From: Xiphias gladius
Taxonomy: Eukaryota > Chordata > Actinopteri > Istiophoriformes > Xiphiidae
Direction of reading: 5' to 3'
Assembly (NCBI RefSeq): GCF_016859285.1
Contig: NC_053404.1
Span: forward strand, 13,294,105 to 13,358,104
Length of the DNA: 64,000 bases
The notes under the pieces are model-generated. The model was not told the origin of the DNA. It worked only from the letters and a program-made list of their open reading frames with translations, and ran no database searches. Position numbers and translations under genes: made by a program. Shown piece by piece: positions 12,501 through 40,500 of this stretch (within the stretch, counting starts at the first letter, position 1; each line of letters begins with the position of its first letter).

Positions 12501-15500
12501 TATGCTGAGGCTCTCTGGGACCATGTAACTATGGAGGAGCAGGAGCTGGCCTTCAAGGCTGGAGATGTTATCCGTGTCCTGGATGCCTCACATAAGGATT
12601 GGTGGTGGGGCAGGGGGGCTGACAGGGAGGCCTGGTTCCCTTCCAGCTTTGTAAGGGTAAGTGGACTACCTGACCTGTGTGTCTGACACATGTTTGCTCT
12701 CCACCAGCACAGAAAAGCACTTGCAAACTGGCTTAGTCCCAAACAAACCTCACCAGCCCTTTTAACAGTGTGAGTGGAAGGGTTCAAATCTCAGATGTTC
12801 AACTGGTTTCTGTGGTGACCAGAACTCATTGACAGCTGAGTCTCAATTAGGCAGGCTGCGGTAACCATGATTAGGTTATTTGATTGGCAGATGGGCATCT
12901 GCTGTGTAATTGCTTGTAGCTGAACCAATTTTGCCAAACAGGCAAACCGCTGGTTAAACTTGCTCATGCTGTTACCATAGTGATGTGAAGTAGATCTGAG
13001 CATTTTGTAGTTTAAGTAGTTATTGTTCTCCCTTTTGTATTAATGTTCATTTTGACTTAATTTTATTGAATCACAAAAACTGTCAATGGCCATATTTTTT
13101 AAATTTGTATGATAGTGTGGAGACTGGAAAAAAAAAAACAACTGGGCTAAATATGTTTGGAAAACTAATCCTGACTTGAAGTCTGCTTTTGGCAGACATA
13201 CTTATTTGTGTTTTCTTGATTTGAACGCTGCTCAGGAGGTCCCATTGTGTTTGGGGTGAATGTGTTTCAGGTGCGAGTGAACCAGGAAGATTCGAGTACA
13301 GAAAGCATAGAGAGTGTGGCAGACCAGGAGGATCCAACTCCCAGGGACATACACAGCTCTCAGCACAGGGAGCAGATGAGAACCAATGTGGTTCAGGAAA
13401 TCATGAACACTGAACGCATTTACATCAAGCACCTCAAAGACATCTGTGAGGTATGAGCCTCAACATTTAACTCTTGGCCTGCTGCTTCTGTCATATTTGT
13501 CCTTTGGACATGATTCACAAATCTTAAGCGGGCCTACATTTTCTTCTCAACTACTTGTACTAAAATATTTACAGTAAGCTACATTTGTATTTCAGAAATT
13601 ACTTTAAAAAAGTAAAGGCATCTTATCCTAAAATGTTTAACTGTCTCATCCAGCACCTCCTGTTGGCCAGTATTTGAACTTTTTTCATACCTTCTGTTGG
13701 TGTAAATATAAAGATTTTGTCTATCTTTTCAGGGTTACATCCGACAATGCCGTAAACTCCCGGAAATGTTCACTGAGCAGCAGTTGAAAACCATCTTCAG
13801 CAATATAGAGGACCTCTACAGATTTCAGAGGCAGTTTCTGAGAGACCTGGACAAGAAGTACAACAAAGTCCAACCACATCTCAGTGAAATAGGCTCTTGT
13901 TTTCTCTTGCAGGTAGCGGCCCCACACAAAATCTTCCAAAATTCACTTCATCACTATGTAACTCATGTATTTCTGATTCTTGAGCTCTAATTTTTCTTGG
14001 AATGTTTCTTTTTTTTTCCCTTAGGGTGAGGGCTTCTCTATCTACTCGGAGTACTGTAACACCCATCCAGCGGCCTGTGCTGAGCTGCAGCGCCTCATGA
14101 AGTTGGGCCGATATAAACATTTTTTTGAGGCCTGCCGGCTCCTCCAGCAGATGATCGACATCTCCATTGCCGGTTTCTTGCTCACGCCCGTCCAGAAGAT
14201 CTGTAAATACCCCCTGCAGCTGGGAGAACTGCTCAAGTACACCCCTAAGGACCACAGGTACTCCTCAGGAAATTCATCACTTCACTGCTTACAGTATATT
14301 GCTCTTTTACTTATAGCAATAGTTGTAAATTTGAACATCTTATATCACTATTTACACTCTTTGGTGCAAGCTGTAGTGAAGTGAAGGTTGTCTTTGCATG
14401 TCTGCACCAGAGAGTGTAAAAAAAGTATTTTCAATAACTCAACACTAACATTTATAAAATAGTATACAGTATATAGGTCATAAGCCATCTACTTCAATGT
14501 ACTAGTATTGCTGTGGGATCCAAAGATGCCTGTTGCTATGGATACATTCAACTCACTGCGTTATGTTTAGAACCATTTCACCTTAAATAAAGAACTCACT
14601 GTGGTTTTATTATTATCTTTCTATGATTAAGATGGAAGCAGTGTGTTACTGTAAATGGAAATGTCATCTTTATCAATTTTATGTCTATGCTGGGTGCTGT
14701 GCTCACTGTTCGTTTGCTGATTTGTTGCAGTGACTACAGCGGAGTGAGCAAAGCATATGAGGCTATGAAGAATGTGGCCAGTCTGATAAATGAGAGGAAA
14801 AGACGGCTAGAGAGTGTTGACACCATCGCTCACTGGCAGGTCGCCATTCTGCACTGGGAGGTGATGATGACTAGTGTTTCGCCAACCTGCCAAAGAATGT
14901 TGCTTTATATTGTACAGATCATTTGACTCTGTGTTTATGCATCTGTAAATATGTTGTTGTAGGGACCTGACGTTCTGGTGCGCAGTTCAGAGCTGATCCA
15001 CTCTGGTGAACTGACTCGAATCATCCGACAAGGCAAAATGCAGCAGCGCAGCTTCTTCCTATTTGACCACCAGCTGGTCTTCTGCAAAAAAGACGTCCTG
15101 CGCAGAGACTTGCTCCATTACCGTGAACGGCTGGATATGGACCATACCGAGGTGGTGGACGTGCCCGATGGGCGGGACCCAGTCCTGGGCCTGACCCTGA
15201 GGAACGCTCTGCGTTTGCGCCAAGCCTCCACTCTTGAGTTTGTGTGTGTGCTGTGCTGCAGGAAGGCCCAGGACAAGCAGAGGTGGTTAGAGGCTTTTGC
15301 CAAGGAGAGACAGAGAGTCAAGGAAGACCAAGAGTTGGGTGAGTTGAGCTGGATTCCTTTCACTCATGATACAGAGCAGCAACTGTGGGTAGATGTCAAG
15401 TAAAGGGTGAAGAGGTTTTAAAGATTGTTGAAGAAGGGGGTGGTCGGAAATATTTTGACCTGAAGGTGTATTTGTGTGTGTTTCTTGGCAGGAATGGAGA

Positions 15501-15847
15501 TCAGTGAAGAACAAAGAAAACAGGCTATAGTTAATGCCAGAAGAGCCAAACAAGGAAAGATCAAATGTAAGGAAAATATTTTTCACTCTTTATTCACTTT
15601 ATTTTCAATTTAATTTACTCCTTATTCATAATTTTGACTTTCTGTTTTGCCTATTCACCTTTTAGCCATTGGTTACTCTGGTTCTGTCCCACCCCACCAC
15701 CAAAACCTTCACCCACTTCACCAGCGTCACATCACCATTCCAACCAGTGTGCCTCAGCAACAGGTCTTTTCACTGGCCGAGCCCCCAAAACGAAAGCCTT
15801 ATCACCTGTTGTACAGCATCACTCGCAGCGCCTTTTTCAGGAAATGA
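957..15847 (+). CDS. spata13: Spata13 (ASEF2), Rho-family guanine nucleotide exchange factor
   Basis: Cytoplasmic RhoGEF; mammalian SPATA13/ASEF2 activates Rac1 and Cdc42, binds APC and drives cell migration. Exons, with continuous phase: 957-965 (candidate start), 6929-8509, 10244-10711, 11723-11867, 12058-12185, 12477-12656 (SH3), 13271-13450, 13733-13912, 14025-14257, 14731-14860 (DH), 14963-15338 (PH), 15492-15566, 15666-15847. The product is about 1,288 aa, close to the long human isoform as I recall it (about 1,277). Diagnostic matches to SPATA13 rather than ARHGEF4 or ARHGEF9 are the RPISVIG and [14 protein letters not shown] blocks before the SH3, and the tail [19 protein letters not shown] ending FFRK. 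The first ~680 residues are Ser/Pro-rich and look disordered. Only the first three codons are uncertain; if that exon is wrong, the first in-frame ATG in the large exon is at 7220. Confidence 0.93.
1065..1334 (+). other. Unrecognised 89-codon open frame
   Basis: An open frame whose residues from about 18 onward ([11 protein letters not shown]... to the RLENYSV end) have balanced composition and a higher GC content than the flanks. I cannot assign a family. It has no clear splice-site pair and no neighbour in phase. It may be a fragment of a transposon or retrocopy, or chance. The called start is not a convincing translation start. Confidence 0.15.
6495..6544. repeat. (CA)n microsatellite
   Basis: Nearly pure CA dinucleotides, broken once by an AAA near the left end. 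It lies in spata13 intron 1. Confidence 0.95.
6929..8509 (+). other. spata13: spata13 large N-terminal exon
   Basis: A single 1,581-bp exon of 527 codons, phase 0 at both ends, between TTTTGCAG and GTAAGG. It encodes a Ser/Pro-rich, probably disordered region with an acidic stretch ([13 protein letters not shown]) and a Pro/Ser run ([12 protein letters not shown]). Such regions in long SPATA13 isoforms precede the APC-binding and SH3 parts. No globular domain is visible. Confidence 0.9.
9723..9754. repeat. GGCCCA hexanucleotide tandem repeat
   Basis: About five units of a six-base GC-rich repeat inside AT-rich spata13 intron sequence (8510-10243). Apart from this I see no exon in that 1.7-kb intron. 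Confidence 0.7.
12477..12656 (+). other. spata13: spata13 SH3 domain exon
   Basis: Sixty codons, phase 0 at both ends. The exon carries nearly the whole SH3 fold: ALYxY-like start ([10 protein letters not shown]), the acidic RT-loop side ([10 protein letters not shown]), the WWWGR motif and AWFPSSFVR at the end. In ASEF proteins the SH3 folds back on the DH domain and is released by APC; that mechanism is family knowledge, not visible here. Confidence 0.95.
13271..14860 (+). other. spata13: spata13 DH (RhoGEF) domain exons
   Basis: Exons 13271-13450, 13733-13912, 14025-14257 and 14731-14860 encode the Dbl-homology domain, about residues 870-1075. CR1 is visible as the segment [14 protein letters not shown], and CR3 as [20 protein letters not shown], the conserved helix that contacts the GTPase switches. 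No stop codon or missing block is seen. Confidence 0.95.
14963..15338 (+). other. spata13: spata13 PH domain exon
   Basis: A 376-bp exon, phase 0 to phase 1. It carries the [12 protein letters not shown] start, the [14 protein letters not shown] strands and the C-terminal helix [13 protein letters not shown]. The PH domain follows the DH domain directly, as in all Dbl-family GEFs. Some residues in the middle ([18 protein letters not shown]) differ from the mammalian sequence I recall. Confidence 0.93.
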
Positions 15848-16773
15848 GGCTTTGCTCCCTTGTCCCCCCCCCCCCTCCGTGCATGATCTGAGCATGCCCA
15901 AACCGTCCTGAAGACTCAAAGAAAACTTTGTTTTTTTTCCTGTATTTTCCTGTCTGTGAATGTCCTATCAGGTTTTGTTTTTGTGCCTCATGTGTCTTTC
16001 TTTATGTGTCTATTTTTGTTGCATGTTGGAAGTTCAGTGCCTTCACTTCGTATGGGGCATGACAAAAGTGTTAAAATACTAACTGTCCATTTTGTGTTAA
16101 AGTTGCTGCTCACTAAAGCTGATGAAACCTCACCCCTTTTGTCTTATTAATTCCAGCTGAAAGATTTTTTTTTTTTTTTTTTTAATTTTAATTATGACAA
16201 CAATGTGTATATTCTGCTCTTATGTTGACAACCATGGTTTTAGGTTATTTCACTAAGGCTGGACCCTTTTTTTTTTTTTTTTTTGCTGCGAGTCGTTCAG
16301 CTCTGAGCACAAAACAGCCAGAGGACAAAATAACTGACACATTCATCTATGCTGTTAACATTGTAAATAAAACTCTTGTACAAACATACAAAATGAGCAT
16401 TTTCACTTTAAAATAGTTGTTTGCTTATGTAACTAGCTACTAACAAATAGTTTTTGTGGCTGTTGAATATTAGTTCAAGTGAAGTCAATAAACCTCAGTA
16501 ATAGAGGTTAATGAATGAAACATTGGCCATAGAACTGGAAGAGGTACATTGCCATTAGCGAGCTCCCTGTTTCTCTACTGCTTGCCTGTGCAGAAGGATC
16601 TGGTTTCACACACCTGACAACTGTGCATCGAAACAGTGTGCTGTGTGGCTCTACACCGTTTCTGTGTCTCCTGCTGTTTTTATGAAGCAGTTTTCATTCC
16701 GAGGAAAAAGAATGGATCTTGAAAACCAGACATCAGGAATTCGATCATAGAGGCTTAATGAGATGTCTGTGTC
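15848..16773 (+). other. spata13 3' UTR and tmprss7 5' UTR
   Basis: After the spata13 stop there are two T-rich tracts (about 16166-16183 and 16268-16284) and two AATAAA hexamers (16366-16371 and 16487-16492). Only about 280 bp separate the second signal from the tmprss7 start codon, so the two genes sit almost end to start. No TATA box is obvious in the gap. Confidence 0.6.
16366..16492 (+). promoter_or_regulatory. Candidate poly(A) signals of spata13
   Basis: Canonical AATAAA at 16366-16371 and 16487-16492, about 520 and 640 bp after the stop codon. Hexamers only; cleavage sites are inferred. Confidence 0.6.
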
Positions 16774-24822
<8,049 letters not shown>

Positions 24823-25540
24823 CATGATGAAACTCATCATCCTCTGGCAGCAGATGTTTAAATATTCAATTGCTCACAGCAAATAATAAACAATAACACA
24901 GTGCACGTGTATGTGCGATTTTTTTTTTTTTTTTTTTTATATGTTAACAACAATAACTGCCTATTGGTGATACTACAGTGTGCTGTTGATTAGTGACCCA
25001 AAACGACACCCTCAATGAAGCAAAATAAATATAAAGAGCCTTGAAAGATTTTTATGCTCTCCAGGTATTTCTGCTACACTACCTCTTCAAAAGACTCAGA
25101 CTGTAAACCCGTGTTAAATTCTTTAATTGCAGGTTCTGTCTTGCTTTGCACCCCTGTGGAGCATCAAAGAGCACAGGAGCCAAGCTCCGATTGTAGTACC
25201 TCTCACACGTTTCCCCTTAAACACAGCTCCTGCGTACACAGCGAGAAAGTTTGCCCACAATATCTGTCGCACAGACGGCTGTGTGGATTGTACCCTTTCA
25301 TAGTGGTCCCATTGTCCCTGCACTGCATTCTGGGGCTCCGTGTGACACCTGCCGCCCAATTCAGGTAAACGGGAGGCGGTGAATGGCCGCCGCATCCGAG
25401 CCGCACAGGTCGGATTTCTGCGCTTTTTTTTTTTTTTTTTTTTTCAGAAGAAGTGACAGCGGGGTTTCCCCTCTCTCCATCGTTTCTATGCCTGAGGAAT
25501 TGTTGCATATCGCCTCTCCGGACCTAAACGGGACAGTGCT
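24823..25540. other. tmprss7 3' end and st14-like promoter region
   Basis: It contains the tmprss7 poly(A) signal (24885-24890), T-rich runs at about 24919-24938 and 25424-25444, and then a CpG-richer stretch from about 25350 to 25540 (GCCGCCGCATCCGAGCCGC and others). The CpG-rich stretch leads into the first st14-like exon and probably holds its promoter and 5' UTR. No TATA box is clear. Confidence 0.55.
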
Positions 25541-34319
<8,779 letters not shown>

Positions 34320-36800
34320 CAGGTGTGACTGAACACCAGACTGACATGAGCAAAACGACAGACTTAACACGCAGGACAAAGGTTTCAGATGTGGAGCCTA
34401 TCTTCAGACAGTTGTCATGATTGCACGACAACACATTCAGTCGGTTTTTGGGAGCATGTTTGTGGCAATGCGCCAGCGGGGGCGTCATCCCTGCCAAACC
34501 AACCAACTTCCGTACAATCTTGGCTAGCTCAGACCTGATCTCAAAACACTGACAGTGGCTATGTTGACCTACACAAAAATTTCAGCACTTAACCAGATTT
34601 TTATATTAACTTGGTTCCGGGTCACTGCACATAAATGTTAGAAAATACAAGATTTATGATGCAATACTTGCTGCATAATTACACACTATAATATAACATA
34701 AAAACACTATATTAGCTTTGGGATTTTGCTGTCTGCACACACATAGACTGAACTGTGGGTCAGTATTTATTGGTATCAGCAAAAATATTTGTAAGTGCTA
34801 CTCACAAATATTAGGATCCATATTTCTTCCTCTATATTAGATTAAACATACTTGGCACTCATTACCTTATTTTACTAGTTTGCAAAAAAAAATCAGAATT
34901 TATCAGAAAAACAGTGATAAGAAAATTGGGGTGAAAATCAGGTTATTACAAACACCACTTGCTGTTCAAACTCTCCGGGACTTAACCATCTTGGAATAAC
35001 TCCATTTGCTTAATCAACAGCTTACTTTCATTTTCTCCATAGTTTCACTCTCCACTCGGTTTATGTAAGGCATCTTCTGAGCTGCACTTGCCACAAGAGG
35101 ACCTCAATTATTGTAAACTGTGTCCTCTTGCAGATAAATGTGCAACTTTTAGTTGCATAAGAATGATGGAGATGGAAATCTGGTTAAACTGCTCTACTTT
35201 CCAAAAAAAAAGACTGTTACTATTACTCTGTCAAAACCATATATCACAAGAGACGTTTGACAGAGTAATAGTATGTTTAAATCTCCTTAATTGGCACCAA
35301 AGACCAGCCTGCAGCAGATGGATAGGTCAGTACCCACTTTAATCCTTAAACATCAAGCTTCAGAACTGATTTGAGGTTGGCCAAAGTATGACCACCAGCC
35401 AGTTATTCTGTGCATGTTTCTGTAGCCAATTACCTCTTGTTTTCCTAATGTCTCTGCCCTCCCTCTGTTTCCTGTCCCAGCTGCAGTGTTCAGAACAGAC
35501 TCGGGGACCATGTCAGGTGTTGCCAAAAAAAAGTCAGATCAGTCCTTTTACTGACTGGGAAAAGAGCTCTCTCCCCACAAGTATATAACCGTGTATTTTT
35601 GCCCTCATCTCCATTCGTCCGTGTACTGTATATGTGTGTTTACGACTCACTGTGTGTCTTATTTTTGTACTGTATCTGTATGTATGTGCATTCGTATATC
35701 ATGTGTTTATCTGAGTCATAGCCTTAGTTTTAAAATATTCTGTAGTGGACTGAATAATCCCTCAATAGGAGTTGGTAATATATTTAGCATTTCAGATTCA
35801 CTGTGATGTTTGAATTCATCTTTACGGTGCCTCCTTTCTACTTCATGCTCAATGAAAAGCACGATAACAGCTCTGCTTAAAACCACAATGCAGCTGAGGC
35901 TGGCGTGCAAGGAACAAACAAGATCATCAGGTGATAACCTTCCAATCATTTTTATGCAGACACTCTTGCCTTTTCCTGGGTCTCCTGCCCTCTCTGCTCT
36001 CATTCAGCTCACATCACCACCCAGTGGCCAATACGTACCATTGCCTCTTGTCCTGCATCTCCTGAGGGAATGATGCACTTTACACCCAAATTATTGCTAA
36101 AGGATATTAGACTATTTGCCTTCATATTAAAGACACCATTTCCAACACAGCAGGTCAGGCATGTGTTTCTCATCAAAACTCTTTTACTTGCTATAATTTT
36201 ATTATGACGTTAACCTTTTGCCTAACTTTGGATTGGGAAGTCTGTGCTTCTTCAGTTGTAATTCCTGCTTTTAACTGAGGAGTATGAGGCACCTGTGCAC
36301 TACAGTAGTTTGGAGTCTGACTATCAGCATTTTTATATATTAATCATCTAATGACCTAAAGACCTTTAAACGCAGGTTACCTGTTTTTGGGTAGAAAAAT
36401 ACAGGTTTTCTCTAGTTGTGGAATGTCTGACAGGCTCTTCCGAGGTATGGAATGAGAGAAGGTGACTGCCAAGTTGCTGATCAGGACACAAACCCGTTTA
36501 CTCCGGTGCCTACGTGCTGATCATCTCGCGTACCAATCTACAAACCAGATTTAAGGTCAGAGTTGCCCAGTGCGCATCCTCTGTGATATACAGTGGTGCA
36601 GATCCTACTCTGAATATAGGATAGCTTGAAGATTATTATTTCGGGGAGGACTATTTCATGTATAAAAAGATTTTTCAAAATTGGTCAGAAAGAGCTATTT
36701 TGGATACTACGATATTCTCTTATCAACACCTCACTTTTCGATTGCTTGGTAACTGGGGAGAACTGAAAGGGTATTGCTGGTACGCGCCTTGGGTGTGTCA
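34320..36800. other. Intergenic region between st14-like and flt1
   Basis: No gene is recognised. An ATTAAA at 34841-34846 could end the st14-like transcript; there is no nearby AATAAA. A 17-bp inverted repeat is at 35219-35272. A TATAAAAAGA at about 36660 is probably unrelated to flt1 because a better TATA lies closer to the gene. Confidence 0.5.
35219..35272. repeat. 17-bp perfect inverted repeat (hairpin)
   Basis: Arms 35219-35235 and 35256-35272 are exact reverse complements, with a 20-base loop. Just left is a run of A. It is not followed by T-rich or CDS signals that would explain it. Confidence 0.85.
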
Positions 36801-36803
36801 GTG

Positions 36804-36855
36804 GACGTCACGGAAGTCCGCTATCCGGTGGCTGTGCTGTGGGAACTGTATAAAT
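36804..36855 (+). promoter_or_regulatory. flt1: flt1 core promoter: CRE, ETS sites, TATA box
   Basis: GACGTCA (36804-36810) is followed at once by an ETS core CGGAAGT (36811-36817), a second ETS-like ATCCGG (36823-36828), and TATAAAT (36849-36855). The start codon is about 275 bp further on. A cAMP response element and an ETS motif are reported as the functional elements of the human FLT1 promoter, so the arrangement supports this as the true promoter. The start site, about 36880, is inferred. Confidence 0.72.
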
Positions 36856-37016
36856 CTACGCCACTATCCAAAACGATGGGAAAAAGTTGCACTGGAGTTC
36901 AAGCGCGGTGTCCTGTTCCGTGATCTCCCGCAGCTAGCCTCAGGAAACCAGCCATCTCCACTCACTAACCGTCGGCGCTGAGCGCAACAGCCGAGTGCGC
37001 TGTGTTGTCTGTAGTC

Positions 37017-37019
<3 letters not shown>

Positions 37020-37048
<29 letters not shown>
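37020..37048. repeat. Poly-T run in the flt1 leader
   Basis: Twenty-nine T in a row, about 80 bp before the flt1 start codon and so inside the predicted 5' UTR. Confidence 0.9.
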
Positions 37049-37050
<2 letters not shown>

Positions 37051-37128
37051 GGAGGGGGAAACAGCAGGAATAAAATTCGTTTCATATTTTATATTTGAAA
37101 GCCGGTTGCTGCATCGGAGTCGCCAGAC

Positions 37129-37551
37129 ATGATGAACTGTATTCTCATCTGCCTGCTATGTGGATTGTATGGTGTTTTAGCAAAAGGTGAGTAACAGGTT
37201 TACTTTCCTTGCTGTAGTACATGCACGGTGCACAGAGCACCTGCTGTAAAGATTTGAGCTTATGTTCATATATTTCATAAGTTTTTTTTAAATACGTAAA
37301 GTTCTTATTGAGTTATTTGTAGCCAAACATTTAGGCTATTTTTTAATTGAGTTTTAAATTATTTTAAACCCGAAGAGGAAACTGTGCAAGTTGCAGCCTG
37401 TAGAAAACTCCAACTTGCGCACAACTTTTGTCATTGATATTATTTCCCATAAATTAGAGGGACGTAAGGGGTTATTAAGCATCTTGGAGCTCTCACAGTC
37501 AGCCTCTTCTGTGGAAGAAAACAAAACACTCACAAATTGCTCTTCGCTGTG

Positions 37552-37592
<41 letters not shown>

Positions 37593-40500
37593 TAATCGGT
37601 CGATCAAGTCGTAGGTGAGATCGTTTGCCTGACGCTGCTCGGCTTGTAAACCTCTGTTAGCGCCAAGTGCAGCGAGGGAGATAAGAGAGATCCAGCGGGA
37701 CTCTTGTTTGGATAATGCGGACCTCTGTGGCCGGGCTCCTTGTGCGTTTGTCCCCGGTTGAGTGGACACACTCAGGGCGTTGTTTCCTGAGACTGATGAG
37801 CCTGTCAAATGGAAGTTCTGATATAAATGAACGACTGGTCATGACTGACCGAAGGAAAATATCCACCGAGCAGGAACACCTCTGTGTTTGCTGCTAAAAC
37901 GGTGGGCAGGTTGCTTTTGTGCGCGCCACAGCTCCCTGGTGTTCTTGGTGATTTGATGCTAAAAGTAGCGTTTTTTCCTGCTAAATTAAACGAAACCTGA
38001 TATTATCAACTACCGCTAGTTTTGAACTTGTGGATACATATGGATAGCTCAAAACCATTTTCTAGCATTCAACATCTTTAAATACAGATGATCAAATCTA
38101 TTAGATTAATGTCTAACTTAACACTGACTGGCGCTGCATTAGCTCGGCCAACATTTACTGTAGGGATATTTAGCACTTTTATTTAATGAAAATCAAAGCA
38201 ACTGTTTCCTGTAGTTGTTTGAAAAAATACTGGTTTCTCTTTTTGTTTACAAAAAGTAAATAGTAGTTATATAATTAGATTTTAGAGGCCACTGATTTAG
38301 AATTTCGTTATACATTTTTTCTGAAAAATGCCATGACTAATGAAATGACACATAATTTAAAAAAAATTTAAGAAATAAATATAACAATACAGTAATCTGC
38401 CTTACAATGATGGTCCTGATAATTATTATGGTTTTAATGCACAGTATACATGCATAAATTCACATATACATAAATGAATGTTCATATATATACATCCCGG
38501 TGCCATTGGCAAAGTTCTTATAATGAACCTTATTATGATATTATCACATTTATAAGAGAAATGTGCTTATCATTTTCTCTAGAAAACAAATTTAATAGAA
38601 TTGATAAATATCTCCCTAAACATGGCATTATACATAAATAATTTCAATTCGGCAATATCTGGTAGATTACTACTGTTTTTGGTTTTTGTTTTGATAACAT
38701 CATACAGAAGAAAACTGAAAATTTGTAGACTGATTCTCTAGATATGATCTCCACAGATGGATGCAGTGAATTATCACTATAGCATGATTAACAGTGTTTT
38801 TCCTTGAACATTGATACCTACACTGTTAATTTAAGTTGCCAAGTGATTCTTCCAAACTTCCTGACAGGTCAGTAGAAGGGATTTTCCCAAGTAATGAATG
38901 TTATTGTGTCGAAATATGCTACAAGAGAAAAACTCCAGATGACTTTTTCTAGGACTATGATGTTTTGAAAAAAATAAACAACTCTAACTTTTGGTGAGGT
39001 GAAGTAGCAGGAAAACTGTTCTGAATTTTTTGGAAATTGGGCTGGTAGCCACTTCACAGCTTGTTAAAAAGGCCCCAAAAGGCCTGGAGGAGATCTCTAA
39101 CTTCTCTGTATTCCCTTACCGTATCATGCGCGTGTGTTTCTTTCCTACTCACACACAATCAATTACAAGGAAATAGTGTAGGAAGTGCTAGCAGTGTGAG
39201 TAATGCTAGATCTGCTCAATTGGGCATCCACTGGGAATAATGACGCTGACAATGAATGAGAATAATAGGCTTTAGAGAGAAACTCACTAACTGCCTTACA
39301 AGTGATTGAACTACTCACAGGGCAGTGGGATAGTTGTATTTTGAAGAGTGTTTTGAGCAGTGTGTTGTACACTCTATGAGGAGCAGTCAGAGTGAAGGAT
39401 GGACTTCCCTGAATGATGTTTCCGCTGTTGTTAAGAGGAAGGAAGGGTGGACAAACAGTCGTCTTTATCTCTCATTAATAAACCTCAGCGATGGAGTGGA
39501 GAAATGCCTTTATTTGATAAACAAGAGGAACACTGCTTACGCATTTCCACACAAGTTGTCAAGTGGCTTGAGTAAGGGGATGCAAGGAGGGTAACAGATA
39601 CTGTGGCCTGGATAGAGGATGTGGTGTGGAGTTGGGACTCACAAAGACAGGTTCTTCAATCAGTTAAGAGTTCAGTTTAGTCCGGTTTGTAATGGACATT
39701 GCTTACAGGAACTGTCCAAAGTATCTATTGGTTGTAAATAGTTTTGTCTTCCAGGATTTCCCCTAAAAGTGGTCTCATATTGAGCTGGCTTGATTCAAGG
39801 GGATTTGGATTGTGTCAGTCAAATGACTGCCACTTCTTTATTTTGAATTAAATATAAATGCAAAGATACAACATACATCATACTCTATCAACCCCCCATT
39901 TCAGCATATATATATATTCTGTCCAAAACCCTGAATTACAACCTAACCTTGACCTCTGACTTCACAGGAGAGGAGCAAATAATACAAGAGTTTCTTATGT
40001 GTATTTAAAAAGTCTTATCTTATAATTGCTATTAAACAAACCAATTCCACACATTCATAATGCACTTAGGAAGTAACTGGATGTTGCTTTAGTTCTGTGT
40101 TCTCATTCTCTCTTACATGTCTGCAGATAAAGAACGAAAGGGGAAATACAGCATCCCTATCCTGGATGTGAAAACTCAGCAGCTGGTCCTGGACACCAAC
40201 CAGACGCTACTGCTCAGTTGCAGGTGAGTTTCAGGTAGATGGATGTGGGTGACAGAAAACCTTAATTTGAGCAACAAAGTGGAGGTGAGGTAGGACAAGC
40301 AACTGGCCACCATCATGACTGATATCTGTAAATTAAAGCAAACACAACCCCAAACATACCCATTTTTAAGCCTTCGTGTCTTAATATTTAAAGAAAAATG
40401 ACTCTCAAAATCACCACCAAGAAACTCAGAATAAAATTAAATTTGTGGTCAATTGAATTCTGTACAGTTGGAGTTGTTTGTTGTGGCTGTCAGGAGAAAT

